Source of the DNA: Stomatobaculum longum
Lineage (GTDB): Bacteria; Bacillota; Clostridia; Lachnospirales; Lachnospiraceae
Direction of reading: 5' to 3'
Length of the DNA: 64,000 bases
NCBI GenBank assembly: GCA_000242235.1
Contig: JH590863.1
Span: 186,001 to 250,000 of the forward strand
The position numbers were made by a program, and so were the translations under genes. Positions 17,609 to 25,669 of the stretch are shown in pieces. Within the stretch, counting starts at the first letter, position 1, and each line of letters opens with the position of its first letter. A model generated the notes under the pieces. The model made no database searches. It was given only the letters and a program-made list of their open reading frames with translations, and was not told where the DNA came from.

Positions 17609-18376
17609 TCAGAGCTTTGCGAGCGAAGTGAGCACATCCTTTGAGAGAATGCGTTCATAGTGCTCGTCGTAGAAGGCGGCGCGCGCCGGGCTCAGCAGCA
17701 GGGGCTCGCTGTACTCGCCGAGGCTGTTGCAGAGTAGGGCAATGTGTAGCGAAAACTGCCGTTTGAAGCGGAGAACCAGGGTGTACCGACCGTTTTCCGG
17801 ATTCCGGTAGAGCGATTCCGCAACGAGCTCGGTCGACAGATCTTGCAGAGCGTGAGCGGCTGTGATGACAGCGTCCAGATTCGGGAAGCGGAAGCCGCGC
17901 ACCAGATACTCGGAAGGTTCCGGAATTTTTTCGTCGAGCTTGACGGATGTGAATTCATTCGCAAGGGAGGCACATTTTCGCAGGAGTTCATCCATCTCGT
18001 CGTCATCAAAGGACGATTCCCGCTCGTCTGTGTCCTGCAGGAAATCGGAGAATCCCATCTGGTCATCCTCATCCTCCTCGGTGTCCGTCGAGGGGACAAA
18101 GCGCGAAAAGCGCGCATCCAGTTCCTCGGGATCGTCTACTTTGGTAATCAGTACCCGAATGCTGTCGTCGGAGAGCGGTATGGACTCCACGCGCAGCGGC
18201 ATATTATCGACTTCAAAGCCCAATTCAGAGGATGCCTGCTGCATCATCTCCCGAAGAAGGCGTCTTGCTTTTTTGCTGCCATATGCGAGTTCATTGAGCT
18301 CGATGTCGCGCTCAATCAAATCAAAACCGGACAGCGTGCAGCTGATCTGATACTCGCTGACGCGCTCTAATTTCAT
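17609..18376 (-). CDS. mecA: Adaptor protein MecA
   Basis: MecA-family adaptor that delivers substrates to the ClpC-ClpP protease. The 255-residue product has the N-terminal substrate-binding segment MKLERVSEYQISCTLSGFDL, an acidic linker (about 110-150, rich in Asp/Glu) and the C-terminal ClpC-binding domain (YRFKNLDAVI-like here FRFPNLDAVITAAHAL, then YTLVLRFK). The start at 18376 follows AAAGAGGTGAAG; an upstream in-frame start lacks such a site. Targets in this organism are unknown. Confidence 0.88.
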   Translation of the reverse strand: MKLERVSEYQISCTLSGFDLIERDIELNELAYGSKKARRLLREMMQQASSELGFEVDNMPLRVESIPLSDDSIRVLITKVDDPEELDARFSRFVPSTDTEEDEDDQMGFSDFLQDTDERESSFDDDEMDELLRKCASLANEFTSVKLDEKIPEPSEYLVRGFRFPNLDAVITAAHALQDLSTELVAESLYRNPENGRYTLVLRFKRQFSLHIALLCNSLGEYSEPLLLSPARAAFYDEHYERILSKDVLTSLAKL

Positions 18377-18458
18377 GGACTTCACCTCTTTCTGTTTTGT
18401 TAAAGCATAATACAACGGAATGCCGCGTTTGGCAATTGAAGATTGCGGCTTTTATTGG

Positions 18459-18464
18459 TATACT
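18459..18464 (+). promoter_or_regulatory. Extended -10 promoter ahead of a candidate small RNA
   Basis: TGGTATACT matches an extended -10 element. No credible gene starts downstream; instead a run of hairpins and a U-tract follow, suggesting a non-coding transcript starting near 18471. Confidence 0.45.
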
Positions 18465-18469
18465 TTAAG

Positions 18470-18626
18470 CGGATGGAGAACAGGAGGCAGCGGTTTTAGA
18501 TCTTGTCCCCAAGACAAAAGATTCCTTTCTGAAAACGGTGACACTCCGTCGCCGCATCGCACGCATCCGTGCGGTGTATTCCCTAAAAATACTCAAAAAT
18601 CCGGAGCTGTCCGGCGCTTTTTTGTA
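18470..18626 (+). ncRNA. Candidate structured small RNA, family unknown
   Basis: About 155 nt with promoter-like sequence in front and a terminator-like end. Hairpins can be drawn at TCTTGTCcccaAGACAAAAGA (about 18495-18516), CGGTGACactccGTCGCCG (about 18537-18555) and CGCACGcatcCGTGCG (about 18558-18573). It closes with CCGGAgctgTCCGG and a run of six T. It does not look like tmRNA, SRP RNA or RNase P RNA. 6S RNA was considered but no long closing stem with a central bubble is evident. No peptide in this stretch looks real. Supported only by structure and signals seen by eye. Confidence 0.4.
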
Positions 18627-18828
18627 TGCGTGAACTACGCCATCCATCTCGCGCAGCAGAGGGCGGCAACCCGCGGAATTCGCGATTCCGCCATGATGTC
18701 ACGGAAAATGTTTGTCAACTGTATGTGCTGCCGGGCCTGCAAGTTTGGAGCACAGGCGGCAGTGCGCTTGTCACGGAGCGCACTGTCGCTTTTTTGCTTG
18801 TCTTCACACAGAGTTCGCCGTTTTATGA

Positions 18829-18834
18829 TATACT
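18829..18834 (+). promoter_or_regulatory. Extended -10 promoter for the GH18 gene
   Basis: TGATATACT is an extended -10 element 72 bp upstream of the TTG start of the GH18 gene. The preceding 18630-18828 carries two more hairpins (CGGAATtcgcgATTCCG and GTGCGCTtgtcacggAGCGCAC followed by T6) but no gene. Confidence 0.5.
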
Positions 18835-18905
18835 GTTCCGGAAATTATTTAGGGCTCTCTTCCTAATATTAATGGGATGTAACCGCACTTCAGAGGAGGA
18901 TTATC

Positions 18906-20624
18906 TTGGAAGAAAGGAATGAAACAAAAGAGCTGCAGAGCGCGAGGCGGAGCCGGAAGCGAAACGGCAGGAAATCTTTGCTGCCCTTGGTGCTGTTGTT
19001 CGCGCTCGTCGCAGTGATTCTCGGGCTCTGGTATCGGCAGTTCGGCCCGAGCCGCACCCGCATCAGCGAGAACAGCCTGTTCGGCGTGCAGGGGGATGAA
19101 GTCGCCGTGCTCTATAACTATGAATTGCAGAGCGACAAGGCGGTTCTTGAGAACGGCAGTGTCTATCTGCCGCTGACACTTGTGAAGCGCGAGATGAACC
19201 GGCGCTTCTACTGGGACAAGGACGAGAAGTGCCTGGTCTACGCGGCACCCGGCGGCGTCCGCACATTTACGGCGGAAGAGGTGGACACAGAGGGCAAGCC
19301 GCTCTTTTTTGTCAAAGACCAGGCGCTTTACCTCTCGCTGCCGCTGTTCCGCGAATTCACGAATGTCCGCACCGAGGCCTATACGGACGGTGAGGTCAAG
19401 CGGCTTTTTGTCGAGACCGCACCGGAGAGCGACGAAGTGCGGGCGACAAAGCATAAAACCGTACTCCGGAGCCGGCCGAGTGTGCGCGGCAGCATTGTCA
19501 CGGTCGCGGCAAAAGCGGAGGCGCTCCGCGTGATTCCGGACCATGCCGATGCAAAGACGGATACCGCGCGCTGGGTGCGCGTCAAGACTGACAGCGGTTT
19601 CACCGGGTATGTGCAGCAGAGAAGTCTGCAGGCGGCGGAGACGGTGCCCTATCAGAATTCGTTTGCCGCACAGGACTACGGAACCCTTTCCATCGGCGGC
19701 AAAGTGTTGCTCGGTTTCCACCTTGTCTCCAACCAGGCGGCAAACCAGGGACTTTCGACGCTTGCCGGCAATGCGAGCGGCATGAATGTGATCGTCCCGA
19801 CCTGGTTCTCGCTTCGCGGCAACGAGGGTGACTATCAGAGCTATGCCGACCGCGCCTACGTGGAAGCGGCGCACGAGAAAGGCCTCAAGGTCTTTGCGCT
19901 GCTCGATAACTTTGACAAGAGTGTCACGACGGGAGAACTCCTGAAAAAGACATCCGTGCGGAAAAGGCTGATTGACTCGCTGATGGCCGACGCCGATCTC
20001 TACGGCTTTGACGGCATCAATGTGGATCTTGAGCTCATCAAACAGGAGGCGATTGACCAGTATCTCGAATTTATCCGTGAGCTCTCGGTCGCCTGCCATG
20101 CCAAGCAGCTCTACCTCACGGTGGATGTTCCGAATCCCGCGAAGTTCAATGCCTACTACGACAGAAAAGAACTCGCGGTCTTCTGTGACTACATTATCAA
20201 CATGGGCTATGACGAGCACACCGGTGGCGACGCACCGGGCAGCACGGCTTCGCTCGACTTCGTGACGACGGGCCTCGACGCCTGCCTCGAAGAGATTCCG
20301 AAGGAAAAACTGATTCAGGCTGTGCCGTTCTACACGCGGCTCTGGACGGAGGACAAGAACGGCAAGGTATCGAGCGAGGCGCTCGGCATGAAGGCGGCGC
20401 AGGACTGGGTCAACAAGAACCAGGTCAGCCTGACCTACGACGAGACGCTCGGGCAGAACTACGGCCAGCGCTCGGCAAACGGAAGCATTCAGTCCATCTG
20501 GATGGAGGATGCCAAGTCGATGCAGGCGCGCATGGAAGTGATACGGGCCAAGGATCCCGCCGGCATTGCCGTGTGGCGGCTCGGCCTTGAGACAACGGAT
20601 GTATGGGGGATAATCAATCGGTAA
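18906..20624 (+). CDS. Membrane-anchored GH18-type glycosidase with SH3-like domain
   Basis: Predicted 572-residue surface protein acting on cell-wall or chitin-like glycans. A basic N-terminus and one membrane segment (LLPLVLLFALVAVILGLWY, about 25-45) anchor it outside. Then come a copper-amine-oxidase-N-like region (about 60-165), a bacterial SH3 segment (VLRSRPSVRGSIVTVAAKAE, about 180-235) and a GH18 barrel. The active-site strand reads YGFDGINVDLELI, keeping the catalytic Glu of the DxxDxDxE motif though the first Asp positions vary. Start is TTG 18906, chosen because AGAGGAGGA sits at ideal distance. It overlaps the next gene's ATG. Related to spore and cortex glycosidases such as YaaH/YdhD, so a peptidoglycan role is plausible. 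Confidence 0.85.
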   Translation: MEERNETKELQSARRSRKRNGRKSLLPLVLLFALVAVILGLWYRQFGPSRTRISENSLFGVQGDEVAVLYNYELQSDKAVLENGSVYLPLTLVKREMNRRFYWDKDEKCLVYAAPGGVRTFTAEEVDTEGKPLFFVKDQALYLSLPLFREFTNVRTEAYTDGEVKRLFVETAPESDEVRATKHKTVLRSRPSVRGSIVTVAAKAEALRVIPDHADAKTDTARWVRVKTDSGFTGYVQQRSLQAAETVPYQNSFAAQDYGTLSIGGKVLLGFHLVSNQAANQGLSTLAGNASGMNVIVPTWFSLRGNEGDYQSYADRAYVEAAHEKGLKVFALLDNFDKSVTTGELLKKTSVRKRLIDSLMADADLYGFDGINVDLELIKQEAIDQYLEFIRELSVACHAKQLYLTVDVPNPAKFNAYYDRKELAVFCDYIINMGYDEHTGGDAPGSTASLDFVTTGLDACLEEIPKEKLIQAVPFYTRLWTEDKNGKVSSEALGMKAAQDWVNKNQVSLTYDETLGQNYGQRSANGSIQSIWMEDAKSMQARMEVIRAKDPAGIAVWRLGLETTDVWGIINR

Positions 20625-21358
20625 TGGGAAATTTAGTTCAGAAAATTGCAGAAAATCTTATCTTTGTCGGCGAGTTCCTGCTGATTGTCTTTCTCTGCTT
20701 CTTTGTCGCTTATATCATCGAGAAGCGAATTCAGCGGCGGAGAGGGCAGAAGGAGCGCATTCTGAGCACCCGGAAGATGGCCATGATAGGCCTCTTCTCG
20801 GCGGCTGCGGCTGTGCTCATGCTGTTCGAGGTGCCGGTGCCGTTCGCACCGCCCTTTTATAAGATCGATCTCTCGGAGCTCCCGATTTTAATTCTGAGCT
20901 TTGCCTACGGCCCGGTTGCGGGTGTGATGGCGGAGTTTGTGAAAATCTTATTGAAACTCGTGTTTAAGTCCACCTCGACCGCCTTTGTCGGCGAGCTCGC
21001 AAACTTTGCGGTGGGCTGCGCGCTCGTGCTCCCGGCCGGTATTTTCTACTACGAGAAGAAGACCAAGCGCCAGGCCTTCATCGCCTGCGCGCTCGGCGTG
21101 ATCTGCATGACCATTTTCGGTTCGCTCCTCAATGCGGTTTACCTGCTCCCGAAATTCGCGGCGCTCTACGGCATGCCGCTCGAGACCATTGTGCAGATGG
21201 GAACCAAGGTGAACCCGCGCATTGTGAGCGTTGAGACCATGGCGCTCTACGCGGTCGCACCGCTGAATCTTGTCAAGGGCAGCGTGGACATGTTGCTTAC
21301 GATTCTTCTCTACAAGCGCCTGAGCCATGTGCTGAAAGAGCAGGAAGGACGGCGCTGA
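20624..21358 (+). CDS. ECF transporter substrate-binding component, RibU-like
   Basis: Integral membrane protein of about 244 residues, probably the riboflavin-type S component of an energy-coupling-factor transporter. Hydrophobic segments occur near residues 10-30, 55-75, 85-105, 115-140, 150-175 and 205-235. The stretch STRKMAMIGLFSAAAAVLM followed by PFAPPFYKIDLSELPILI is characteristic of RibU-like proteins, including the region binding the shared T component. The ATG at 20624 overlaps the upstream stop as TAATG; an alternative ATG at 20603 lies inside the GH18 gene. No FMN riboswitch is visible. Substrate assignment is by resemblance only. Confidence 0.75.
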   Translation: MGNLVQKIAENLIFVGEFLLIVFLCFFVAYIIEKRIQRRRGQKERILSTRKMAMIGLFSAAAAVLMLFEVPVPFAPPFYKIDLSELPILILSFAYGPVAGVMAEFVKILLKLVFKSTSTAFVGELANFAVGCALVLPAGIFYYEKKTKRQAFIACALGVICMTIFGSLLNAVYLLPKFAALYGMPLETIVQMGTKVNPRIVSVETMALYAVAPLNLVKGSVDMLLTILLYKRLSHVLKEQEGRR

Positions 21359-21360
21359 GC

Positions 21361-22428
21361 ATGGAGACAATCTACGGTCTGCTGACCGGAAGCAGGGCAG
21401 AGCGGGAGGAAGCCTTGGCGCGCGCCGGAGAGATACTTCGCGACGGCGGTCTGGTCGCATTTCCGACCGAGACCGTCTACGGCCTCGGCGGCAACGCACT
21501 GAGCGCTGCGGCGGCGGAAAAAATTTACGCGGCAAAGGGGCGGCCGAGCGACAATCCGCTGATTGTCCACATTGCCCGCGTCGAAGAGATGGAGCCGCTG
21601 GTGCGGGACATCCCCGAGAGTGCCGAAAAGCTCGCGGCGGCCTTCTGGCCGGGCCCTCTCACCATGATTTTGCCAAAGAGCGAGGCTGTGCCGCGCGAAA
21701 CCAGCGGCGGGCTCGACACGGTCGCAATCCGGCTGCCGCTTGACCCGAATGCGAGAGCTCTGATTCAGGCGGCGGGAGTGCCGATCGCGGCGCCTTCTGC
21801 GAATACCTCGGGGCGCCCGAGCCCGACTTCGGCGCGCCATGTCGCGGAGGATCTCGGCGGCAAAATCGACATGATACTGGACGGCGGCGCGGTCGCCGTG
21901 GGGCTTGAGTCGACCATCGTGGATCTGACCGGCCGTGTGCCCGCACTGCTCCGCCCGGGCGCGATTACGCCGGAAATGCTGGAAGGCGTGCTCGGGAAAA
22001 TAGAGTTTGACCCGGTGCTCACAAAGCCGCTCACGCCGGATATGCATCCCAAGGCGCCCGGCATGAAGTACCGGCACTACGCGCCGCGCGCCGAGATGTT
22101 CCTGGTCGACGGGACACAGGCGGCGGCGATTCGGAAAATCAATGCCTGCGCTGCCGTAGCGAAGGCGGACGGCAAAAAGGTCGGTATACTCGCGAGTGCG
22201 GAAAACTTAGATGCCTACCGTGCCGATGCGATCCTCTGCCTCGGGGAACGCGCAAAACCGGCGGAGATTGCCCACAATCTCTTTGCCGCGCTCCGCGAGA
22301 TGGATGCCCGCGCGGTCGATGTGATTTACGCCGAGGCGTTTCCGGAGAGCGGGGTCGGCCTTGCCGTTATGAATCGCATGAACAAGGCAGCGGGGCATCA
22401 CTATCTGCACGCAGAGGAGGAAAAATGA
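21361..22428 (+). CDS. tsaC: Threonylcarbamoyl-AMP synthase (Sua5/TsaC)
   Basis: Makes threonylcarbamoyl-AMP from Thr, bicarbonate and ATP, the first step of t6A modification of ANN-decoding tRNAs. The 355-residue length shows the longer Sua5 form: a YrdC domain (GGLVAFPTETVYGLGGNA, KGRPSDNPLIVHI, FWPGPLTMIL, IAAPSANTSGRPSPT) followed by a linker with KAPGMKYRHYAP that reaches into the active site and a C-terminal Sua5 domain. It starts two bases after the RibU-like gene and overlaps the dCMP deaminase gene by ATGA, so it sits mid-operon. Confidence 0.93.
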   Translation: METIYGLLTGSRAEREEALARAGEILRDGGLVAFPTETVYGLGGNALSAAAAEKIYAAKGRPSDNPLIVHIARVEEMEPLVRDIPESAEKLAAAFWPGPLTMILPKSEAVPRETSGGLDTVAIRLPLDPNARALIQAAGVPIAAPSANTSGRPSPTSARHVAEDLGGKIDMILDGGAVAVGLESTIVDLTGRVPALLRPGAITPEMLEGVLGKIEFDPVLTKPLTPDMHPKAPGMKYRHYAPRAEMFLVDGTQAAAIRKINACAAVAKADGKKVGILASAENLDAYRADAILCLGERAKPAEIAHNLFAALREMDARAVDVIYAEAFPESGVGLAVMNRMNKAAGHHYLHAEEEK

Positions 22429-22919
22429 GCGGAAAGCGCGAAGACTATATCAGCTGGGACGAATATTTCATGGGTGTCGCCTATCTCTCGGCGCTCCGCT
22501 CGAAGGATCCGAACACGCAGGTCGGCGCCTGCATTGTGAGCGATGACAACAAGATTCTCTCGATGGGCTATAACGGCTTTCCGAGAGGCTGCTCGGACGA
22601 TGAGTTTCCCTGGGGGAAGGAGCACGAGCAGGATGACCCCTATCAGGCAAAATACTTCTATGCGACGCACAGCGAGCTGAATGCGATTCTGAATTACCGT
22701 GGGGGTTCGCTCGAGGGTAGCAAGCTCTATGTGACCTTGTTCCCCTGCAACGAGTGCGCCAAGGCGATTATCCAGAGCGGTATCCGGACTTTGATTTACG
22801 GAGAGGACAAGTACGGCGACACGGCGGCGGTTCGCGCGAGCAAGCGCATGCTGAACGCGGCGGGCGTCCGCTACTACCAGTACACAAAGACAGGGCGAAA
22901 GCTTCAAATTATTGTCTGA
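22425..22919 (+). CDS. Deoxycytidylate (dCMP) deaminase family protein
   Basis: Zinc-dependent deaminase of 164 residues likely converting dCMP to dUMP for thymidylate synthesis. The zinc ligands are visible in THSELNAI (His and catalytic Glu) and PCNECAKAI (two Cys). The N-terminal ISWDEYFMGVAYLSALRSKD and GYNGFPRG are typical of the dCMP deaminase/ComEB group. A competence role is sometimes attached to the name comEB but nothing here supports it. It overlaps tsaC by ATGA. Confidence 0.9.
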   Translation: MSGKREDYISWDEYFMGVAYLSALRSKDPNTQVGACIVSDDNKILSMGYNGFPRGCSDDEFPWGKEHEQDDPYQAKYFYATHSELNAILNYRGGSLEGSKLYVTLFPCNECAKAIIQSGIRTLIYGEDKYGDTAAVRASKRMLNAAGVRYYQYTKTGRKLQIIV

Positions 22920-23002
22920 GTTTTCTCTTGCCGAAGGCGAAGAGAGGGACTATAGTAAAATGAAATTCAGCGGAAAATGCCGCAGAGACAGAGGTGAAGA
23001 AG

Positions 23003-23110
23003 ATGAAAGATAAGCGTCGTAGAGTGGTGGCAATGATTGTGGCAGTGGTGCTCTGTGCTTCGATGGTGCTCGGCATGGCCGCGGCCGGCCTCAGCGCTTT
23101 CCTGCATTGA
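23003..23110 (+). CDS. Small single-span membrane or secreted peptide
   Basis: A 35-residue open frame with a strong GAGGTGAAGA ribosome site: a basic start (MKDKRRRV) then a hydrophobic stretch of about 25 residues (VVAMIVAVVLCASMVLGMAA) ending FLH. Its stop overlaps the TTG start of the next gene, which argues that it is translated as part of the operon. Similar tiny membrane peptides occur in Lachnospiraceae; function unknown. Confidence 0.6.
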   Translation: MKDKRRRVVAMIVAVVLCASMVLGMAAAGLSAFLH

Positions 23111-23673
23111 GCCAGCGCTATCCGGAACTTGTCGCAGCCTGTTCGGCGGGAAACCTGGAAACGGCGAGGTTTCTTTCGGAACACGGGTCGGAAAACAAAA
23201 TATATGTTCGAGACTTGGCAGCGCTTTTGGAGCGACTGAAAGCCGAGGAAGACGCCCGGGAAACCGCCTTGCGACTGGGACGGGAGACGGACGCGGAGAC
23301 GCTCTGCCTGCCCTACGGCAGAGGAGGGCTTCTCGCGGCAGTCTATCTCACCGCGCTTGCGCGAAGGTCCGGTGTCGAACTCCGGCTCCGCGCGGTGCCG
23401 ATTCGCCAGGAGACCATAGCGCTCGCGGAGGCGCTCGGCAAAAATCCCTACCGCATGGACACGGCGGGCGTTTTATTTCTGACCGCGCACAGTGACAGTC
23501 TGGTGCGGGCGCTCCGCGGGACAGGGATTCCGGCAGCATGCATCGGCCGCCTGGTGCCGGGACTTGACAAGTGCGTGGTCGATAAGACCGAGCGCGAATA
23601 CATCAACCGCCCGGAAAAGGGCATCACATTGGAAGCGGAAGTGTTTGAGACAGAAAGGACGAAAGATGCGTGA
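23107..23673 (+). CDS. AIR-synthase/HypE C-terminal-like protein
   Basis: A 188-residue protein of uncertain function. Its second half (GIPAACIGRLVPGLDKCVVD, then YINRPEKGI) and the LCLPYGRGGLLAAVYLTALAR segment resemble the C-terminal domain of PurM/HypE-type ATP-binding proteins, but the N-terminal half of those enzymes is absent. The likely start is TTG 23107, overlapping the previous stop as TTGA; ATG codons appear only much later. It precedes an Lrp regulator and an aminotransferase in the same operon, so an amino-acid related role is conceivable but not shown. Confidence 0.6.
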   Translation: MSQRYPELVAACSAGNLETARFLSEHGSENKIYVRDLAALLERLKAEEDARETALRLGRETDAETLCLPYGRGGLLAAVYLTALARRSGVELRLRAVPIRQETIALAEALGKNPYRMDTAGVLFLTAHSDSLVRALRGTGIPAACIGRLVPGLDKCVVDKTEREYINRPEKGITLEAEVFETERTKDA

Positions 23674-24148
23674 AAAAATCCTCGCGGTTCTCGAGAAGAA
23701 CGCGCGTATCGACATCCACGAACTCGCAATGCTGCTCGGCGAGAGCGAAGCAGCGGTCGCGAACGAGATTGCGGACATGGAGAAAGAGAATGTGATCCGC
23801 GGCTATCACACCCTGATCAACTGGGAGAACACGAGCAACGAGCGCGTGGAAGCGCTGATTGAGGTCAATGTGACCCCGCAGCGCGGCATGGGCTATGACC
23901 GCATTGCGGAGCGCATTTACCAGTACAACGAAGTCGATTCCGTCTATCTGATGAGCGGTGCGTTCGATTTCATGGTGCTTCTTGAGGGTAAGACCATGCG
24001 GGAAGTCGCACTCTTTGTCTCCGAGCGGCTGGCGCCGCTCGAGTCGGTGACAGGTACTTCGACGCACTTCGTGCTGAAGAAGTACAAGGATCACGGCACG
24101 GAGATGGAAGTGAAGAAAGAAGACGAAAGGCAGTTGTTCATGGCATGA
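23666..24148 (+). CDS. Lrp/AsnC family transcriptional regulator
   Basis: DNA-binding regulator of 160 residues. The N-terminal winged helix (REKILAVLEKNARIDIHELA, then ENVIRGYHTLINW) is followed by the RAM ligand-binding domain (VEALIEVNVTPQRGMGYDRI, VYLMSGAFDFMVLLEG). Start ATG 23666 lies eight bases inside the end of the previous gene and has AAAGGACG upstream. It overlaps the aminotransferase gene by ATGA, and such pairs usually respond to an amino acid that the partner enzyme handles. Confidence 0.9.
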   Translation: MREKILAVLEKNARIDIHELAMLLGESEAAVANEIADMEKENVIRGYHTLINWENTSNERVEALIEVNVTPQRGMGYDRIAERIYQYNEVDSVYLMSGAFDFMVLLEGKTMREVALFVSERLAPLESVTGTSTHFVLKKYKDHGTEMEVKKEDERQLFMA

Positions 24149-25320
24149 GAGATATCAACGAAATTTTAGCGAAGAAGACAGTTGCCCTGCAGCCCTCCGG
24201 CATCCGGAAGTTTTTTGACATTGTCCGCACGATGGAGGGCGCCATTTCCCTCGGCGTCGGCGAGCCGGATTTTGACACGCCCTGGCCCATCCGGGAAGAG
24301 GGCATTTACTCGCTGGAGCGCGGACGCACTTTCTACACGAGCAATGCGGGCCTCAATGAGCTCCGCGAGGAGATTGCGCGCTACATTCAGCGCCGCTTCG
24401 GTGTCTCCTATGAACCGCTCAGCGAGATCACGGTGACGGTCGGCGGCTCGGAGGGCATAGACCTCGCCTGCCGCGCTATGCTGGATCCCGGCGACGAAGT
24501 CATTATCCCGCAGCCGAGTTATGTCTCCTACGAGCCCTGTGTGCGTCTCGCGGACGGCGTGCCGGTCATTGTGGAACTCAAGGAGAAGGATCGCTTCAAG
24601 CTGATGCCGGAGGACCTCGAGAAGGCCACCACCCCGCGCACCAAGTTTTTGGTGTTGCCGTTCCCGAATAACCCGACCGGCTCGATTATGACCGGAGAGG
24701 AGCTCGCGGCGATTGCGGAAGTCGCAATCCGCCACGACCTCTATGTGGTCTCGGACGAAATTTACACCGAGCTCACCTATAACGGCGAGGCACCGGCCTC
24801 GATCATTCAGATTCCGGGCATGCGGGAGAGAACCGTTCTGATCAACGGCTTCTCGAAGGCGTATGCGATGACCGGCTGGCGCCTCGGCTATGCCTGCGGG
24901 CCGGAACCGATACTCCGCCAGATGATCAAGGTGCACCAGTATGCGATTATGTGCGCGCCGACCACAAGCCAGTACGCGGCGGTCGCGGCGCTTCGCGACT
25001 GCGACGCCGAGATTGCGCGGATGCGCGAGGCCTATAACCAGCGGCGCCGCTATCTCTTAAAGCGGCTCGAGGAGATGAATATCCCCTGCTTTGAGCCGGA
25101 GGGCGCCTTCTATATTTTCCCGAACATCTCGAAATTCGGCATGTCCTCCGAGGAGTTCTGCACGAAGCTGCTGACCGAGGAAAAGGTCGCGGTCGTGCCG
25201 GGCACGGCGTTCGGACAGAGCGGAGAGGGCTTTGTACGCATCTCGTACGCATATTCGCTCGAACAGCTCCGCGAGGCCATGGGGCGCATTCAGCGCTTTG
25301 TGGAGCGTTACGCAAACTAA
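24145..25320 (+). CDS. PLP-dependent class I/II aminotransferase
   Basis: Cytoplasmic aminotransferase of 391 residues, fold type I. The PLP lysine lies in NGFSKAYAMTGWRLGY (near residue 235); other family marks are ISLGVGEPDFDTPWPI, FPNNPTGSIM and VSDEIYTELTY. It belongs to the aspartate/aromatic/PatA-like group; the exact amino acid cannot be decided by motif. It is coupled to an Lrp regulator and ends in a strong terminator, so it is the last gene of the run starting at the GH18 gene. Confidence 0.92.
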   Translation: MRDINEILAKKTVALQPSGIRKFFDIVRTMEGAISLGVGEPDFDTPWPIREEGIYSLERGRTFYTSNAGLNELREEIARYIQRRFGVSYEPLSEITVTVGGSEGIDLACRAMLDPGDEVIIPQPSYVSYEPCVRLADGVPVIVELKEKDRFKLMPEDLEKATTPRTKFLVLPFPNNPTGSIMTGEELAAIAEVAIRHDLYVVSDEIYTELTYNGEAPASIIQIPGMRERTVLINGFSKAYAMTGWRLGYACGPEPILRQMIKVHQYAIMCAPTTSQYAAVAALRDCDAEIARMREAYNQRRRYLLKRLEEMNIPCFEPEGAFYIFPNISKFGMSSEEFCTKLLTEEKVAVVPGTAFGQSGEGFVRISYAYSLEQLREAMGRIQRFVERYAN

Positions 25321-25323
25321 GAG

Positions 25324-25357
25324 AAACAGCCCCTGCGATGCAGGGGCTGTTTTTTTT
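25324..25357 (+). terminator. Terminator after the aminotransferase
   Basis: Stem AACAGCCCCTG / CAGGGGCTGTT followed by eight T, four bases after the stop codon. Confidence 0.93.
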
Positions 25358-25376
25358 GACAAATGGTACCGACTCC

Positions 25377-25615
25377 TTATGCTTGTATCCTCTCAGGTCG
25401 GGATTGAACTTCCCCCTTCTGTTCTTCCGCAACAAAAACCCGGGTGTAATCATCATGGAACAGGGATTGCAGCGCCACCGCGAAGCGCCGGACGGATTCT
25501 TCCCGTATTTCATACAAAGCCCACCTCAAAAAGGCCGGATTGCATACTTCGTGAAGGTTTCCGCCGAACAAACTGTTTCAAGAAAGATACCGTCTCTTTT
25601 TGTTCTATAACTCGA
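25377..25615 (-). other. Decayed coding-like fragment, unrecognised
   Basis: Between the two terminators the minus strand reads coherently in pieces: ETVSFLKQFVRRK near 25580-25615, then after a frame change LRWALYEIREESVRRFAVAL and LFHDDYTRVFVAEEQKGEV down to 25377. There is no start codon or ribosome site. The segment AAAC.GACTGTTTCAAG followed by a CTCTTTTGT word also occurs at about 17182-17208 beside another terminator, so this may be a small dispersed repeat. I cannot assign a family. Confidence 0.3.
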
Positions 25616-25619
25616 ATAA

Positions 25620-25658
25620 CAAAAAAACGCCTGTCGCACGTTTTGTGCGACAGGCGTT
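25620..25658 (-). terminator. Terminator of the cell-wall-binding protein gene
   Basis: Stem ACGCCTGTCGCAC / GTGCGACAGGCGT with an A7 tract on its left, which is a U-tract when read on the minus strand. It sits 12 bp beyond the stop codon. Confidence 0.92.
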
Positions 25659-25669
25659 CTGCCGTTTCT

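Noticed and set aside
18420-18866. 148-codon plus-strand open frame in the mecA-GH18 spacer
   Set aside because: No ribosome site and it runs through promoters and several hairpins; a non-coding reading fits better.
18849-20219. 456-codon minus-strand open frame over the GH18 gene
   Set aside because: Entirely antisense to a gene with promoter, ribosome site and clear domains; no signals of its own.
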